This document shows positions 51,921-59,916 of a stretch of DNA of 64,000 nucleotides, piece by piece (position 1 is the first letter of the stretch; the number at the start of each line of letters is the position of its first letter). The notes below the pieces were generated by a model, which worked only from the letters and a program-made list of their open reading frames with translations, had not been told where the DNA came from and did not search any database. Source of the stretch: Bin87 sp965221295 (GTDB lineage Bacteria > Chloroflexota > Dehalococcoidia > Lucifugimonadales > UBA3495). The DNA is taken from assembly GCA_965221295.1 (NCBI GenBank), contig OZ244879.1, forward strand, positions 1,488,001 to 1,552,000, given 5' to 3'. The position numbers and the translations under genes were made by a program.

Positions 51921-54900
51921 GGGAAGTGGATCCGGGCCATCTCCACCATCTGCCCGGTGACTATGTCAAGCTCTGACTCCATGTATCGGTTGGTGTCCCG
52001 GAGCATTCGCTTGATGTCCCGTCGAAGGGTGCGCTGAACCTCAAGGTCTTCCCGCCAGTTCATAAAGACCCGATGTTCGTCGATGATGTTCTCGATGTGA
52101 TCGGCCCACTCCTTCAATTCGGCGCCTGAACTGGTGGCATAGGCTGACTTGGGTTCGGCAACGGACGCCTGGCCCTTGTGCGCATCCATGTCGGTTGGCG
52201 CGCCCTGTTCCAACAACTGAAACACGGCCAGCCCGAACCGAGACATCCCCTGGGACTGCGCCGTTGCCACTTCATTGCTGATCAGGGCCTGCAGCTCGGC
52301 CATCCGGCGGCTGGCTTCGGCGGCGTCGATCACCTGGGCCCGCAGGTCGCTGATGATGCGATTCAAGGCGTCAGATAGGCGTTCGTACGAAACGGGATTC
52401 TCGGCGATCCCCTCCTTGATTCGCGCTTTCAAGCCGTGCTCCATTACCGAGGCCCGGGCCTCGTCATGGGGCAATGTCTTGATCTTCTGCTCGAAGTCCT
52501 TGTCGAGAATAGACACGGGCGCCATGAGGTTGCGCACTTCTGCGCTGATCCGCGAGTCCAGCAGCTGCTTCACCTTGGCTCCGATGGCAGTCCAGTCGAT
52601 GTCGGCGCGTTCTCGCAGGAAGGTGGCCCGCGCGTAGGAGCGGATGACTGTGAGTTGCTTCAGGCGATCCACATAGTTGAGCGCCGACGGGTCGGGCAGG
52701 AAACGGTCCATAAGCCGGGAGAACTGGCGGTAATCGTGGTCGAAGAGATCGTAGGCATCAATCTTGAAGTCGCCATCGGTATTGGCGTCGGCGTCGAAGA
52801 CGTGCACGCAACCCCAAACGTCGTCAAGGTCGGCGCTGCGGAAATGGGCCTCCGCCCGGTTTGCAGCTGCCTCGATCACTGGGGCCGGGTCTTCGGGCAG
52901 AGCGGTCAGGGCCGCCGCCGTGTCGTCTTTGCGGAAGATGGACAGGGCCTTGTCCAACTCCCGAGACACGCCGTGGTAGTCAACGATCAGGCCATGCTCC
53001 TTCTCGGTGGCGACCCCATTGTGAACGTGGGAAAACCGGCGGTTTACCCGGGCGATGGCCTGCAACAAGGTGTGCTCGCGGATGGATCGGTCCAGGTAGA
53101 GAGCCTGCTCCACCGGGGCGTCGAATCCAGTGATCAGCTTGTCCACCACCACCAGTATCTGCGCCTCGCCCGTTGGGTCGATGAACTGGGCCGTAATCTC
53201 GGCCTCGTTCAGTTCTCGGGCCAACTGGAACTCTTGCCCGTCGCTGGGCGTGGTGGTGATGATCGGATATGTGGATACGCCGAATTCGTTCAGATGCTGG
53301 GCGTACCGCATGGCCGCCGCCCGGCTGGACGCGACCACCTGGGCCTTGAAGCCGTTGGGCTGAATCTTGGCCTTGAAGTGCTGGCTGATGTCCAGGGCGA
53401 TGGATTGGATGCGTTGGGCAGCCTCGGCGATGGTTTCCTTGTTGGCGTAACGGCGTTGTATCTCCTGGCGGGTTGCCTCCGGCTCATCCCCGAAGAGGGC
53501 GTCGAAAATACTGTCGAGGGTGTTCGGGCCGTCAATGTGCAGGTCTGGCAGGCGGGCCTCGTACCGAATGGGGACGGTCGCTCGATCCTCCACCGACTGG
53601 GCGATGGTGTAGGAGTCGATCAGGCCGCCAAACACCCCCAGCGTGGATCGCCGGAAGTTGCGGTCAATGGGGGTTCCGGTGAATCCGATGAACGCGGCGT
53701 TGGGCAGCGCCGCCCGCATCTTGGCGGCCAGCCGCCCGTACTGGGTGCGGTGGGCCTCGTCCACCATGACGAACAGGTTGTGGGCGTCGTTGAGCGGGGC
53801 AACCTTGTCCGTTGTTTCCCCCAGCGCTTCCTCGAACTTCTGGATGGTGGTCATCACCGTGCGGCCGTTGCCGGACATGAGCAGTTGGCGAAGTTGCGCC
53901 GTGGTGCCCGCCCGTTCCGGAGTCAAGGCCGATGCGCGGTGGAAGGTGGCGGTGATCTGGCGGTCCAGCTGGGTGCGGTCGGTAACCACCACGATGGTGG
54001 GGTTGTCCAAAGACGGCGTCCGGCGCAGCTTGGTGGCCAGCCACAGCATGGTCAGCGACTTGCCCGACCCCTGGGTGTGCCAGACCACGCCGCCGCGTTC
54101 CTTTCCCGCCCTGCCCGTCGTGGCGCGTTCCACGGCCTGGCGCACGGCCCGGTACTGCTGATGGCGGGGCAGCTTCTTCACCAACCGGCCCCGCTCGTTC
54201 TCGAAGACCACGTAGTCGCGCAGGATGTCCAGGAGCGTTGCCGGATTCAGCAATCCGGCGAAGAGCTTAGCCTGTCCTTCCGGCGGGACGCCCAGCTCCT
54301 GCTCAAAATCGGCTTCGGTGTAGGGGTGCAGGGAGTTCCAGCCAGCGTATGCGGTAAGGGGCGCGCCCAATGTGGCGCAGCCAGCGTCACCGCCGCCCAG
54401 AACGACGCAGGCCAAGTTGTAGTCGAACAGTTCCGGCGCGCCGGCTCCATGCCATTTTGGTTCGGCTTCCTGGTAGCGGCGCAATTGCTCAACTGCCTGG
54501 GACTTCCACACGTCCATCAGAGTGGGGGCCTTGGCCTCCATGACCACCAACGGGATGCCGTTGACGAAGAGAACCAGGTCGGGGATGACCAGCCGCCCGT
54601 CGTCTTCTCCGGCGGCAGAATCGGGGCGCTCGTTGCCGCGGCGCACCCTGAACTGGGTGGTGACCACGTATTCGTTGCGACCGGCGTCCGGATCGGTGGC
54701 GTCGAAATTAAAGAAGCGGACGGTGGGGGTTTCTTGCCGCCCGTCGCGCTGGACGATCAGGGGCATCCCGTAGGTGAGGTACTCGTGGATGGCCCGGTTG
54801 CGGGCCAGGCCGGTTTCGCTGACATGTTGGAGGTTGAAGATGACCCGTTGCGCCTCGTTCTCGGTCAGGCCGGGATTCAGCCGCCGCAGCGCCGCCGCCA

Positions 54901-55048
54901 GCCGGCCGGTGAGCAGAACCTGCCGCTCCCCGTCTCGCTCGGCGGACAGCTCGGTGCGAGGCACGTAGGTCCAGCCCAGCCGCTCCAGCAGCTGCCGAGC
55001 CGGAGTTTCGACGAGGTTGAGCTCGTTGGTGTTACTTTGTCCCACCAT
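51917..55048 (-). CDS. hsdR: Type I restriction enzyme R subunit (HsdR)
   Basis: Motor-nuclease subunit of 1,043 residues. The N-terminal PD-(D/E)XK nuclease includes IPDLVLFVNGIPLVVMEAKAP near residue 155-172. Walker A is HTQGSGKSLTMLW near 328, and the DEAH-type motif II is MVDEAHRTQYG near 430; further helicase motifs follow (FIGFTGTPI). The helical C-terminal part should bind HsdM/HsdS. It cuts DNA that lacks the cognate methylation, after translocation. The start ATG at 55046-55048 lies inside the end of the DUF3644 gene (17-base overlap). A long frame on the plus strand here is a shadow. Confidence 0.95.
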   Translation of the reverse strand: MVGQSNTNELNLVETPARQLLERLGWTYVPRTELSAERDGERQVLLTGRLAAALRRLNPGLTENEAQRVIFNLQHVSETGLARNRAIHEYLTYGMPLIVQRDGRQETPTVRFFNFDATDPDAGRNEYVVTTQFRVRRGNERPDSAAGEDDGRLVIPDLVLFVNGIPLVVMEAKAPTLMDVWKSQAVEQLRRYQEAEPKWHGAGAPELFDYNLACVVLGGGDAGCATLGAPLTAYAGWNSLHPYTEADFEQELGVPPEGQAKLFAGLLNPATLLDILRDYVVFENERGRLVKKLPRHQQYRAVRQAVERATTGRAGKERGGVVWHTQGSGKSLTMLWLATKLRRTPSLDNPTIVVVTDRTQLDRQITATFHRASALTPERAGTTAQLRQLLMSGNGRTVMTTIQKFEEALGETTDKVAPLNDAHNLFVMVDEAHRTQYGRLAAKMRAALPNAAFIGFTGTPIDRNFRRSTLGVFGGLIDSYTIAQSVEDRATVPIRYEARLPDLHIDGPNTLDSIFDALFGDEPEATRQEIQRRYANKETIAEAAQRIQSIALDISQHFKAKIQPNGFKAQVVASSRAAAMRYAQHLNEFGVSTYPIITTTPSDGQEFQLARELNEAEITAQFIDPTGEAQILVVVDKLITGFDAPVEQALYLDRSIREHTLLQAIARVNRRFSHVHNGVATEKEHGLIVDYHGVSRELDKALSIFRKDDTAAALTALPEDPAPVIEAAANRAEAHFRSADLDDVWGCVHVFDADANTDGDFKIDAYDLFDHDYRQFSRLMDRFLPDPSALNYVDRLKQLTVIRSYARATFLRERADIDWTAIGAKVKQLLDSRISAEVRNLMAPVSILDKDFEQKIKTLPHDEARASVMEHGLKARIKEGIAENPVSYERLSDALNRIISDLRAQVIDAAEASRRMAELQALISNEVATAQSQGMSRFGLAVFQLLEQGAPTDMDAHKGQASVAEPKSAYATSSGAELKEWADHIENIIDEHRVFMNWREDLEVQRTLRRDIKRMLRDTNRYMESELDIVTGQMVEMARIHFP

Positions 55049-55970
55049 ATTCCCGGTCCAACACGTCCAGCGTTTTTTCCAGATTGTAGAAAGTCTTCTT
55101 TGGGCTCTTAGGATTGTTGGGGTCCAGCCGCCGTTCGTGGGCGCACTCAGGATTCTCTTTGACTACTCGCATCGCCAAGTTAAAGGCTTTTCCTTTCTTG
55201 AAGCTTTGAAACCGTTCCCTGCAGGTAGCCACTACTTCCGCGTAGGAGGCAGGATACAATGCAAGGGCTTCGTCATCGCTCACAGAAACCCTCGGGGCAT
55301 TGGGGTCATCGGTAATGCCTATGCTCCCACCCCCTGACAAATTTCTGCTGAGGTTAATTTCGACCGACATTACCGTCGAATATGCTGAGCCAGAATTGCC
55401 GCTAACAGAATGGGCTATTTGGTCCAAGGTCTTGATCAACTCTCGTTGAGTTCTTGAGTGGATGCCAGTGAGCAAAGCGGCATTGCCGACAAAGCCTATT
55501 GGCAATAGGTAACTGACTTCTACGCTTTCGCCAAACCAGTCCTTGGAAAGTGCTACAAAATTCTGCACGCTAGCAGTGCCGAAAGAAAGGATTGTTCGCC
55601 TTAAATCCGAACCTAGAAGTCCCAGGTGTGTGCATTCATTGCGGATCTCCACGAGACCTCGAATGTTGGCGGCAACTTGATCTGGCGCTGACACCTTACC
55701 TAGGGCTTGCCTCCATGAAATCGTCATTGGCCGGCCAGTTTCTTTATTTTGAACGTATCGTCCTTTGTCCTTCAAAATTATAGAATTGATTTTACCGCCT
55801 GACTGCTGCACCACCCGGGCCTTGAGCAGGACCTCCCATGCGTTGGTGGCCAATATAGCGAATGTTTGTTCTCTATATTCAACCGTTGGCTTATTGTAAA
55901 TCTCAATAGCAGCCAGCATTGCGGCTGCTGCCGAACGAGCCATAACTATATGCTTCGGTGGTCTAGCCAT
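55032..55970 (-). CDS. DUF3644-family HEPN-like protein inside the type I R-M operon
   Basis: A 312-residue protein resembling DUF3644 (PF12358). The conserved block runs ARSAAAAMLAAIEIYNKPT with TFAILATNAWEVLLKA. It then has R-x4-H as RNECTH (residues 110-115), the signature of HEPN ribonucleases. The start MARPPKH (55968-55970) overlaps the hsdS stop in the 8-base string ATGGCTAG. At the other end it overlaps hsdR by 17 bases. HEPN proteins often act as RNA-cutting toxins in defence; here it may add an abortive step to restriction. The family assignment is by eye. Confidence 0.8.
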   Translation of the reverse strand: MARPPKHIVMARSAAAAMLAAIEIYNKPTVEYREQTFAILATNAWEVLLKARVVQQSGGKINSIILKDKGRYVQNKETGRPMTISWRQALGKVSAPDQVAANIRGLVEIRNECTHLGLLGSDLRRTILSFGTASVQNFVALSKDWFGESVEVSYLLPIGFVGNAALLTGIHSRTQRELIKTLDQIAHSVSGNSGSAYSTVMSVEINLSRNLSGGGSIGITDDPNAPRVSVSDDEALALYPASYAEVVATCRERFQSFKKGKAFNLAMRVVKENPECAHERRLDPNNPKSPKKTFYNLEKTLDVLDREYGGTK

Positions 55971-57255
55971 AATCTGCCGCCAAAGAACCACCCACCCGCA
56001 CCCGCCCGGTCAGCAGGGCCTCGGCGGTGGATGCCTTGGCGCCCTCCAGTTCCCGAAGCTCGGCGCGGCGGGCCTCGATGGTGTCGTCGATGGAATCCAG
56101 CGTCTCGGCGATGGCCTGCTGCTCGGGCAGGGGCGGGAGGGGGATACTCAGGTTGCGAGTAGCATCCAGGGTCAAACCAAACCTTGTGATTCCATTGGCA
56201 ATCCTGCCAAGTTCCCGTGCGGCGGATTGGGAAGACATGACCCTTACCAAGTAAACTCCGATTACCTGTTTCTGAACGGGGCGAGCCAATCCGAGATGAT
56301 AACCGCACAACACCTCAGGCAAATCCTCAGAAACGTAGGCAGGAACTCCTATCTCTTCTGGTGTTTCAGAATCCTTGGTGAAGAGGACGTCGCCTTGGCG
56401 AAGCGACCAGTGTTTCAATTCCGAGGTCGTTGCCGTCGCCCTCATAAAATCCATCGCCGCGCAAATGCGAGGGTTATAGAAAACGTCGGTGTAGTTGCAA
56501 AGTAGCACAGGCAACTCGCCCTCCGTAGTCTTTTTGTCCACGCTGCTGAAGCGCACCTCCGCAACCTCCCCCAGCTTGACCACGCGCCAGTCTTCGGGGA
56601 TGCTGCCGATGCCGTGTTGCTCCCGCCATTCGGTGTGCCAGCCGGGCATCCCTCGCGTCAGCAGTTCTTGGCGCATGGAGTCGCGCAGGCCCTCGGTGGC
56701 GGCGATGACCTCCCGCGAGCTTTCGATGGCGTCGTCCATGGAGTCCAGCACGGCGGCGATGGCGCGCTGTTCGGCCAGGGGTGGCAGGGGGATGGGGAGG
56801 GAGCGGATGCTGTCTCTTGAAACTTCCTTGAATGTGCTGCCAGCGCTTCGCTTCTCCAGTTCGAGCTTGCACTCGGCAATCAAGTTATAGAGCCAGAGTT
56901 TGTCGCTACCTTCCAGAGGTATCAGGTTCTGAAAGCCTTGGTTAGTCGTGACCGGCACAGTATTGATTGCTGTCGCTCCTATTGTTGCTCGCGTCGTTAG
57001 CAATACTGACCCAGCCGGAATGATTCTCAGGCCCGCCGAGGCCCTGCCTGATTCAGTGATCGAGTCGCGTGTTGAACGAATGTACCTCCCAGATAGTTCC
57101 GTTATTTCTGATGGAACAACCCATGGGATGTTTCCCTCCCAGAAATCGGGGTTTTCCCGAGATGGAGTACTTCCACCCACCACCTCCGCCACCTCGCCCA
57201 GGCGGGCGAGGCGCCAGCCTTCGGGTAGTGGGGCGTTGCTGTTGGGGGAACTCAT
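55963..57255 (-). CDS. hsdS: Type I restriction enzyme specificity subunit (HsdS)
   Basis: A 430-residue specificity subunit with two target-recognition domains. The first follows LPEGWRLARLGEVAEVVGG and ends with SIPLPPLAEQRAIAAVLDSMDDAI (a conserved spacer helix, here LPIPLPPLAEQ). The second follows IPEDWRVVKLGEVAEV and ends LSIPLPPLPEQQAIAETLDSIDD. The two halves form a symmetric pseudo-dimer and would read a bipartite DNA site; its sequence cannot be predicted here. The start overlaps the DUF2442 stop as ATGA. Confidence 0.95.
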   Translation of the reverse strand: MSSPNSNAPLPEGWRLARLGEVAEVVGGSTPSRENPDFWEGNIPWVVPSEITELSGRYIRSTRDSITESGRASAGLRIIPAGSVLLTTRATIGATAINTVPVTTNQGFQNLIPLEGSDKLWLYNLIAECKLELEKRSAGSTFKEVSRDSIRSLPIPLPPLAEQRAIAAVLDSMDDAIESSREVIAATEGLRDSMRQELLTRGMPGWHTEWREQHGIGSIPEDWRVVKLGEVAEVRFSSVDKKTTEGELPVLLCNYTDVFYNPRICAAMDFMRATATTSELKHWSLRQGDVLFTKDSETPEEIGVPAYVSEDLPEVLCGYHLGLARPVQKQVIGVYLVRVMSSQSAARELGRIANGITRFGLTLDATRNLSIPLPPLPEQQAIAETLDSIDDTIEARRAELRELEGAKASTAEALLTGRVRVGGSLAADYG

Positions 57256-57605
57256 GACGCTTCATCAGGAACGGGGCGGCGGATTTCGTAGATGTTGACT
57301 GGTAGGCCGGCTTTCTTAGCCTCCAACCACCGCTGGAATCCCTGAGGGCTCTCGCCGGACATTGATCCCGCCAGCAGCATTTCCATGCTGATGTCCTCGT
57401 CCAGGTCCGGCCAGTGAATCCCCTGTCCGTCGCCGATCAGTTCCCAATTGTCCCTCTCCGCGGGCGTGGCATGGGTCAGGCGCGGATACCACGACAGGGG
57501 CACGGATATGATGCGCCCGTCATGCAGCTCCGCGATCAAGGTATCTTCCGTGACCTTAATGTCGTCCGCATAGGAAACGTTTACCCTAAGGGTTGAAACG
57601 TGCAT
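57252..57605 (-). CDS. DUF2442 domain protein
   Basis: A 117-residue protein with the DUF2442 block HVSTLRVNVSYADDIKVTEDT, then LIAELHDGRIISVPLSWYPRL and a tail of DUF2442 type (LIGDGQGIHWPDLDEDIS). DUF2442 and DUF4160 genes are regularly adjacent and are treated as a probable toxin-antitoxin pair, although activity is mostly untested. The start ATG (57603-57605) lies 20 bases inside the DUF4160 gene, and its stop overlaps the hsdS start (ATGA). Confidence 0.88.
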   Translation of the reverse strand: MHVSTLRVNVSYADDIKVTEDTLIAELHDGRIISVPLSWYPRLTHATPAERDNWELIGDGQGIHWPDLDEDISMEMLLAGSMSGESPQGFQRWLEAKKAGLPVNIYEIRRPVPDEAS

Positions 57606-57822
57606 TCCAAGCCTCCATGAACACAGCCTGATTTTCTTCAATTGTACGCTGAATTCGGTGAATCTCGTGGGCGCGTAAGCCACCTGTCAATTGCAGCAGG
57701 ACCGGATTCAGCCAAAATTTGGCGATGTGCCTGTCTCGCCTTACGTGTACATGGGGCGGCTCATCTCTGTCGCCCATGTAAAAAAAGAACCGGTAGGGTC
57801 CCTCCCTGAAAATCACCGGCAT
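57586..57822 (-). CDS. DUF4160 domain protein
   Basis: A 78-residue DUF4160 protein: MPVIFREGPYRFFFYMGDRD, then EPPHVHVRRDRHIAKFWLNP, the family signature with paired His residues. It has the size of a small toxin. The gene overlaps the upstream antitoxin-like gene by ten bases and the downstream DUF2442 gene by 20 bases. It is a tightly coupled part of the hsdM-hsdS interval. Whether it is toxic is unknown. Confidence 0.88.
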   Translation of the reverse strand: MPVIFREGPYRFFFYMGDRDEPPHVHVRRDRHIAKFWLNPVLLQLTGGLRAHEIHRIQRTIEENQAVFMEAWNARFNP

Positions 57823-58100
57823 GGGTTCAAGACTCGATCTGGGTCAGTCTCCGCCTCCCATTCCACGTCAATAGGGGAGATGATGTCGCCGAGGATTTTC
57901 ATCCGCCCCCGGTCGATGCCAAAAAGGGTCTTGGGCTTTTCCCGGTAGGGGAGCAGCCGTGCCGTGGGTTTGCCGTTCTTGGTGATTACCAGTTCTTCGC
58001 CGGACTCGGCCACCTCATCCATCAATTCAAGGCATTTGGCCTTGAACTCGGAGGCCTTGACGGTCCTGGGTTGGTTGGCGTTTTCGTTCTGGGTGGTCAT
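57813..58100 (-). CDS. Phd/YefM-type antitoxin-like protein
   Basis: A 95-residue protein with the Phd/YefM fold sequence VKASEFKAKCLELMDEVAESG followed by EELVITKNGKPTARLLPY. These proteins bind their own promoter and neutralise a partner toxin, usually RelE, Doc or PIN. Here the gene directly downstream is DUF4160, not one of the usual toxins. It starts 58 bases after hsdM and its stop overlaps the DUF4160 start by ten bases. Confidence 0.88.
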   Translation of the reverse strand: MTTQNENANQPRTVKASEFKAKCLELMDEVAESGEELVITKNGKPTARLLPYREKPKTLFGIDRGRMKILGDIISPIDVEWEAETDPDRVLNPCR

Positions 58101-58158
58101 ACCCGCGCTCCTGGGTTCGCCTTTGCTGTAGTACCCTTGCCTTGCACATAGGCCTATT

Positions 58159-59691
58159 CTATCGGGTGTAACCCAGTTCTGCCAGTAATTCGTTCATCCG
58201 GGCCGCCGCAGCGTTGCGTTTGCATTCCGCCTCCCGCAGGTGGGCCAACGCCTCCTCCACGCTGGGCAGCTCCACGGGCTCCGTGGTGTCCACGTAGCGG
58301 CTGATGTTCAGGTTGAAGTCGTTGCCGGCGATCTCGGCCAGGTCGGACACGTGGGCGAACCGGTCCACGTCCTCAAACCCCCGGAAGGCGTCCACAATGC
58401 CGGTAACGTGCTCTGGGTCCAGGAAGTTCCGAGCCTTGCCCGCCCGAAAGTAGCCCGGTTGGGCGGCGTCTATGAACAGGGTTCTGCCCTTGCGCTCCGG
58501 TGGCTTGGCCTTGTTCAGGATGCAAATTGCCACGGGGATGCTGGCGCCGCTGAACAGGTTGGGGGCCAGTCCGATGATGGCCTCGAACAGATCGGCTTCC
58601 ACGATGCCCCGGCGAATCTTGCCCTCGGCGCCGCCCCGAAACAGGATGCCGTGGGGCATCACCACGCCCACCATGCCGTCGGGTTTCGTCACTGCCAGCA
58701 TATGTTGCAGGAAGGCCAGGTCGCCCTTGGTCTTGGGTGGGATGGCCCCATAGCGGTCGAAGCGGCGGTGCGGGTCGTTGGGCGCAAAGTCCCAGCCCCA
58801 TTCCTTCATGCTGAAGGGCGGATTGGCGATTACTCGATTATAGGCCCGCAAGCGGCCTTCCGAATCCAGTAGGCGAGGGTCGGTGATAACGTCGCCTCCT
58901 TCGCATTTGGCCGATAGAAGGCCGTGGAGCAGCAGGTTGAGCTTGCCGATGGCCAAGGTGCCCAGGTTGCGTTCCTGCCCCTCCAGGACCAGGTTGCGAA
59001 TGTCACCACCCTGCTCGACCGCGTACTGCGCGGCGTAGATGAGCATCCCGGCCGAGCCTGCGGTGGGGTCGCAGATGCGCATTCCGGCGGCCGGTTGTAG
59101 CAGTTCCACGATGAGACGCACCACGGGACGGGGTGTGTAGAACTCGCCGCCCTTCTTGCCGGCGTCGTCGGCGAACTCGCGAATCAGGTACTCATAGGCG
59201 TCGCCGAGGACGTTGACTGCGCCAGAACTACCCTCCGGCGTGAGGTTGGCGTCGCTGAGGTCCAGGGCGTCGAAGTGGCGGAGCAGGCTCGCAATAATGC
59301 GGTTGCGGTTAGCCGGACTGCCCAGCTTGGATTCGTCGTTCCAGTTGGTGTTGCGCAGAATGCCGTCCAGCTGGGGAGTGTTGGCCTCCTCAATCTCGGC
59401 GCTGGCCCGGTTGAGGGCCTCGCCCAAGTTCATGGACTGACGGGCAATGGCGGGCCACCGAGCTTCCGGCGGTACGAAGAATTCATGCTCGTCCGCGTCG
59501 TTCTCGGCGATCTCGCGGGAGAGTCCGCTGTCGACGGCCAGTTCGATCTCCTCGGCGAACCGATCCGAGAGGCGCTTGAGGAAGAGTATGGAAAAGATGT
59601 AGTTCTTGTAGTCGCTGGAATCGATCTGGCCGCGCAGGATGTCGGCGGCGCCCCACAGCTTGGTTTCCAATTCCGATGTGGTCAGTGGCAT
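58159..59691 (-). CDS. hsdM: Type I restriction enzyme M subunit (HsdM)
   Basis: N6-adenine methyltransferase subunit of ~510 residues. The N-terminal helical domain (LETKLWGAADILRGQIDSS) leads to SAM motif I DPTAGSAGML near residue 210. The catalytic motif IV is NPPFSMKEWGW near 290. With HsdS it methylates the host site and with HsdR it forms the nuclease. The start is MPLTTSEL (59689-59691) with GAGG upstream; longer frames add non-conserved residues. First gene of the operon, from a TATAAT promoter at 59749-59754. Confidence 0.95.
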   Translation of the reverse strand: MPLTTSELETKLWGAADILRGQIDSSDYKNYIFSILFLKRLSDRFAEEIELAVDSGLSREIAENDADEHEFFVPPEARWPAIARQSMNLGEALNRASAEIEEANTPQLDGILRNTNWNDESKLGSPANRNRIIASLLRHFDALDLSDANLTPEGSSGAVNVLGDAYEYLIREFADDAGKKGGEFYTPRPVVRLIVELLQPAAGMRICDPTAGSAGMLIYAAQYAVEQGGDIRNLVLEGQERNLGTLAIGKLNLLLHGLLSAKCEGGDVITDPRLLDSEGRLRAYNRVIANPPFSMKEWGWDFAPNDPHRRFDRYGAIPPKTKGDLAFLQHMLAVTKPDGMVGVVMPHGILFRGGAEGKIRRGIVEADLFEAIIGLAPNLFSGASIPVAICILNKAKPPERKGRTLFIDAAQPGYFRAGKARNFLDPEHVTGIVDAFRGFEDVDRFAHVSDLAEIAGNDFNLNISRYVDTTEPVELPSVEEALAHLREAECKRNAAAARMNELLAELGYTR

Positions 59692-59748
59692 GGCAAAATC
59701 CTCATGCGGCCCGAGTTTCGCGATCCTCAAGTCGGGTCATCGCGCCCG

Positions 59749-59754
59749 ATTATA
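59749..59754 (-). promoter_or_regulatory. Extended -10 promoter of the R-M operon
   Basis: Minus strand TGGTATAAT at 59749-59757 (TG, one base, TATAAT) lies 57 bases from the hsdM start. The -35 region is weak. Since the operon's other junctions overlap, this is probably its main promoter. Confidence 0.5.
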
Positions 59755-59916
59755 CCAATCCACCTTGTGCCGTAGAGCATGAAGGGGACGTTAACCGACA
59801 TTGTACCGGAAGAAGCGAGGTGTACGAATACATGGACTATCACCTGCGCGGCGTCCTCGAAATTTACTGACAGTTGCCCAATGACGGGGGCGGCTCCCGG
59901 CTGATACGCTTGGGGT

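Noticed and set aside
52436..55111. 891-codon open frame on the plus strand
   Set aside because: Lies entirely opposite hsdR, which has all expected motifs; composition is that of a shadow frame in GC-rich coding DNA
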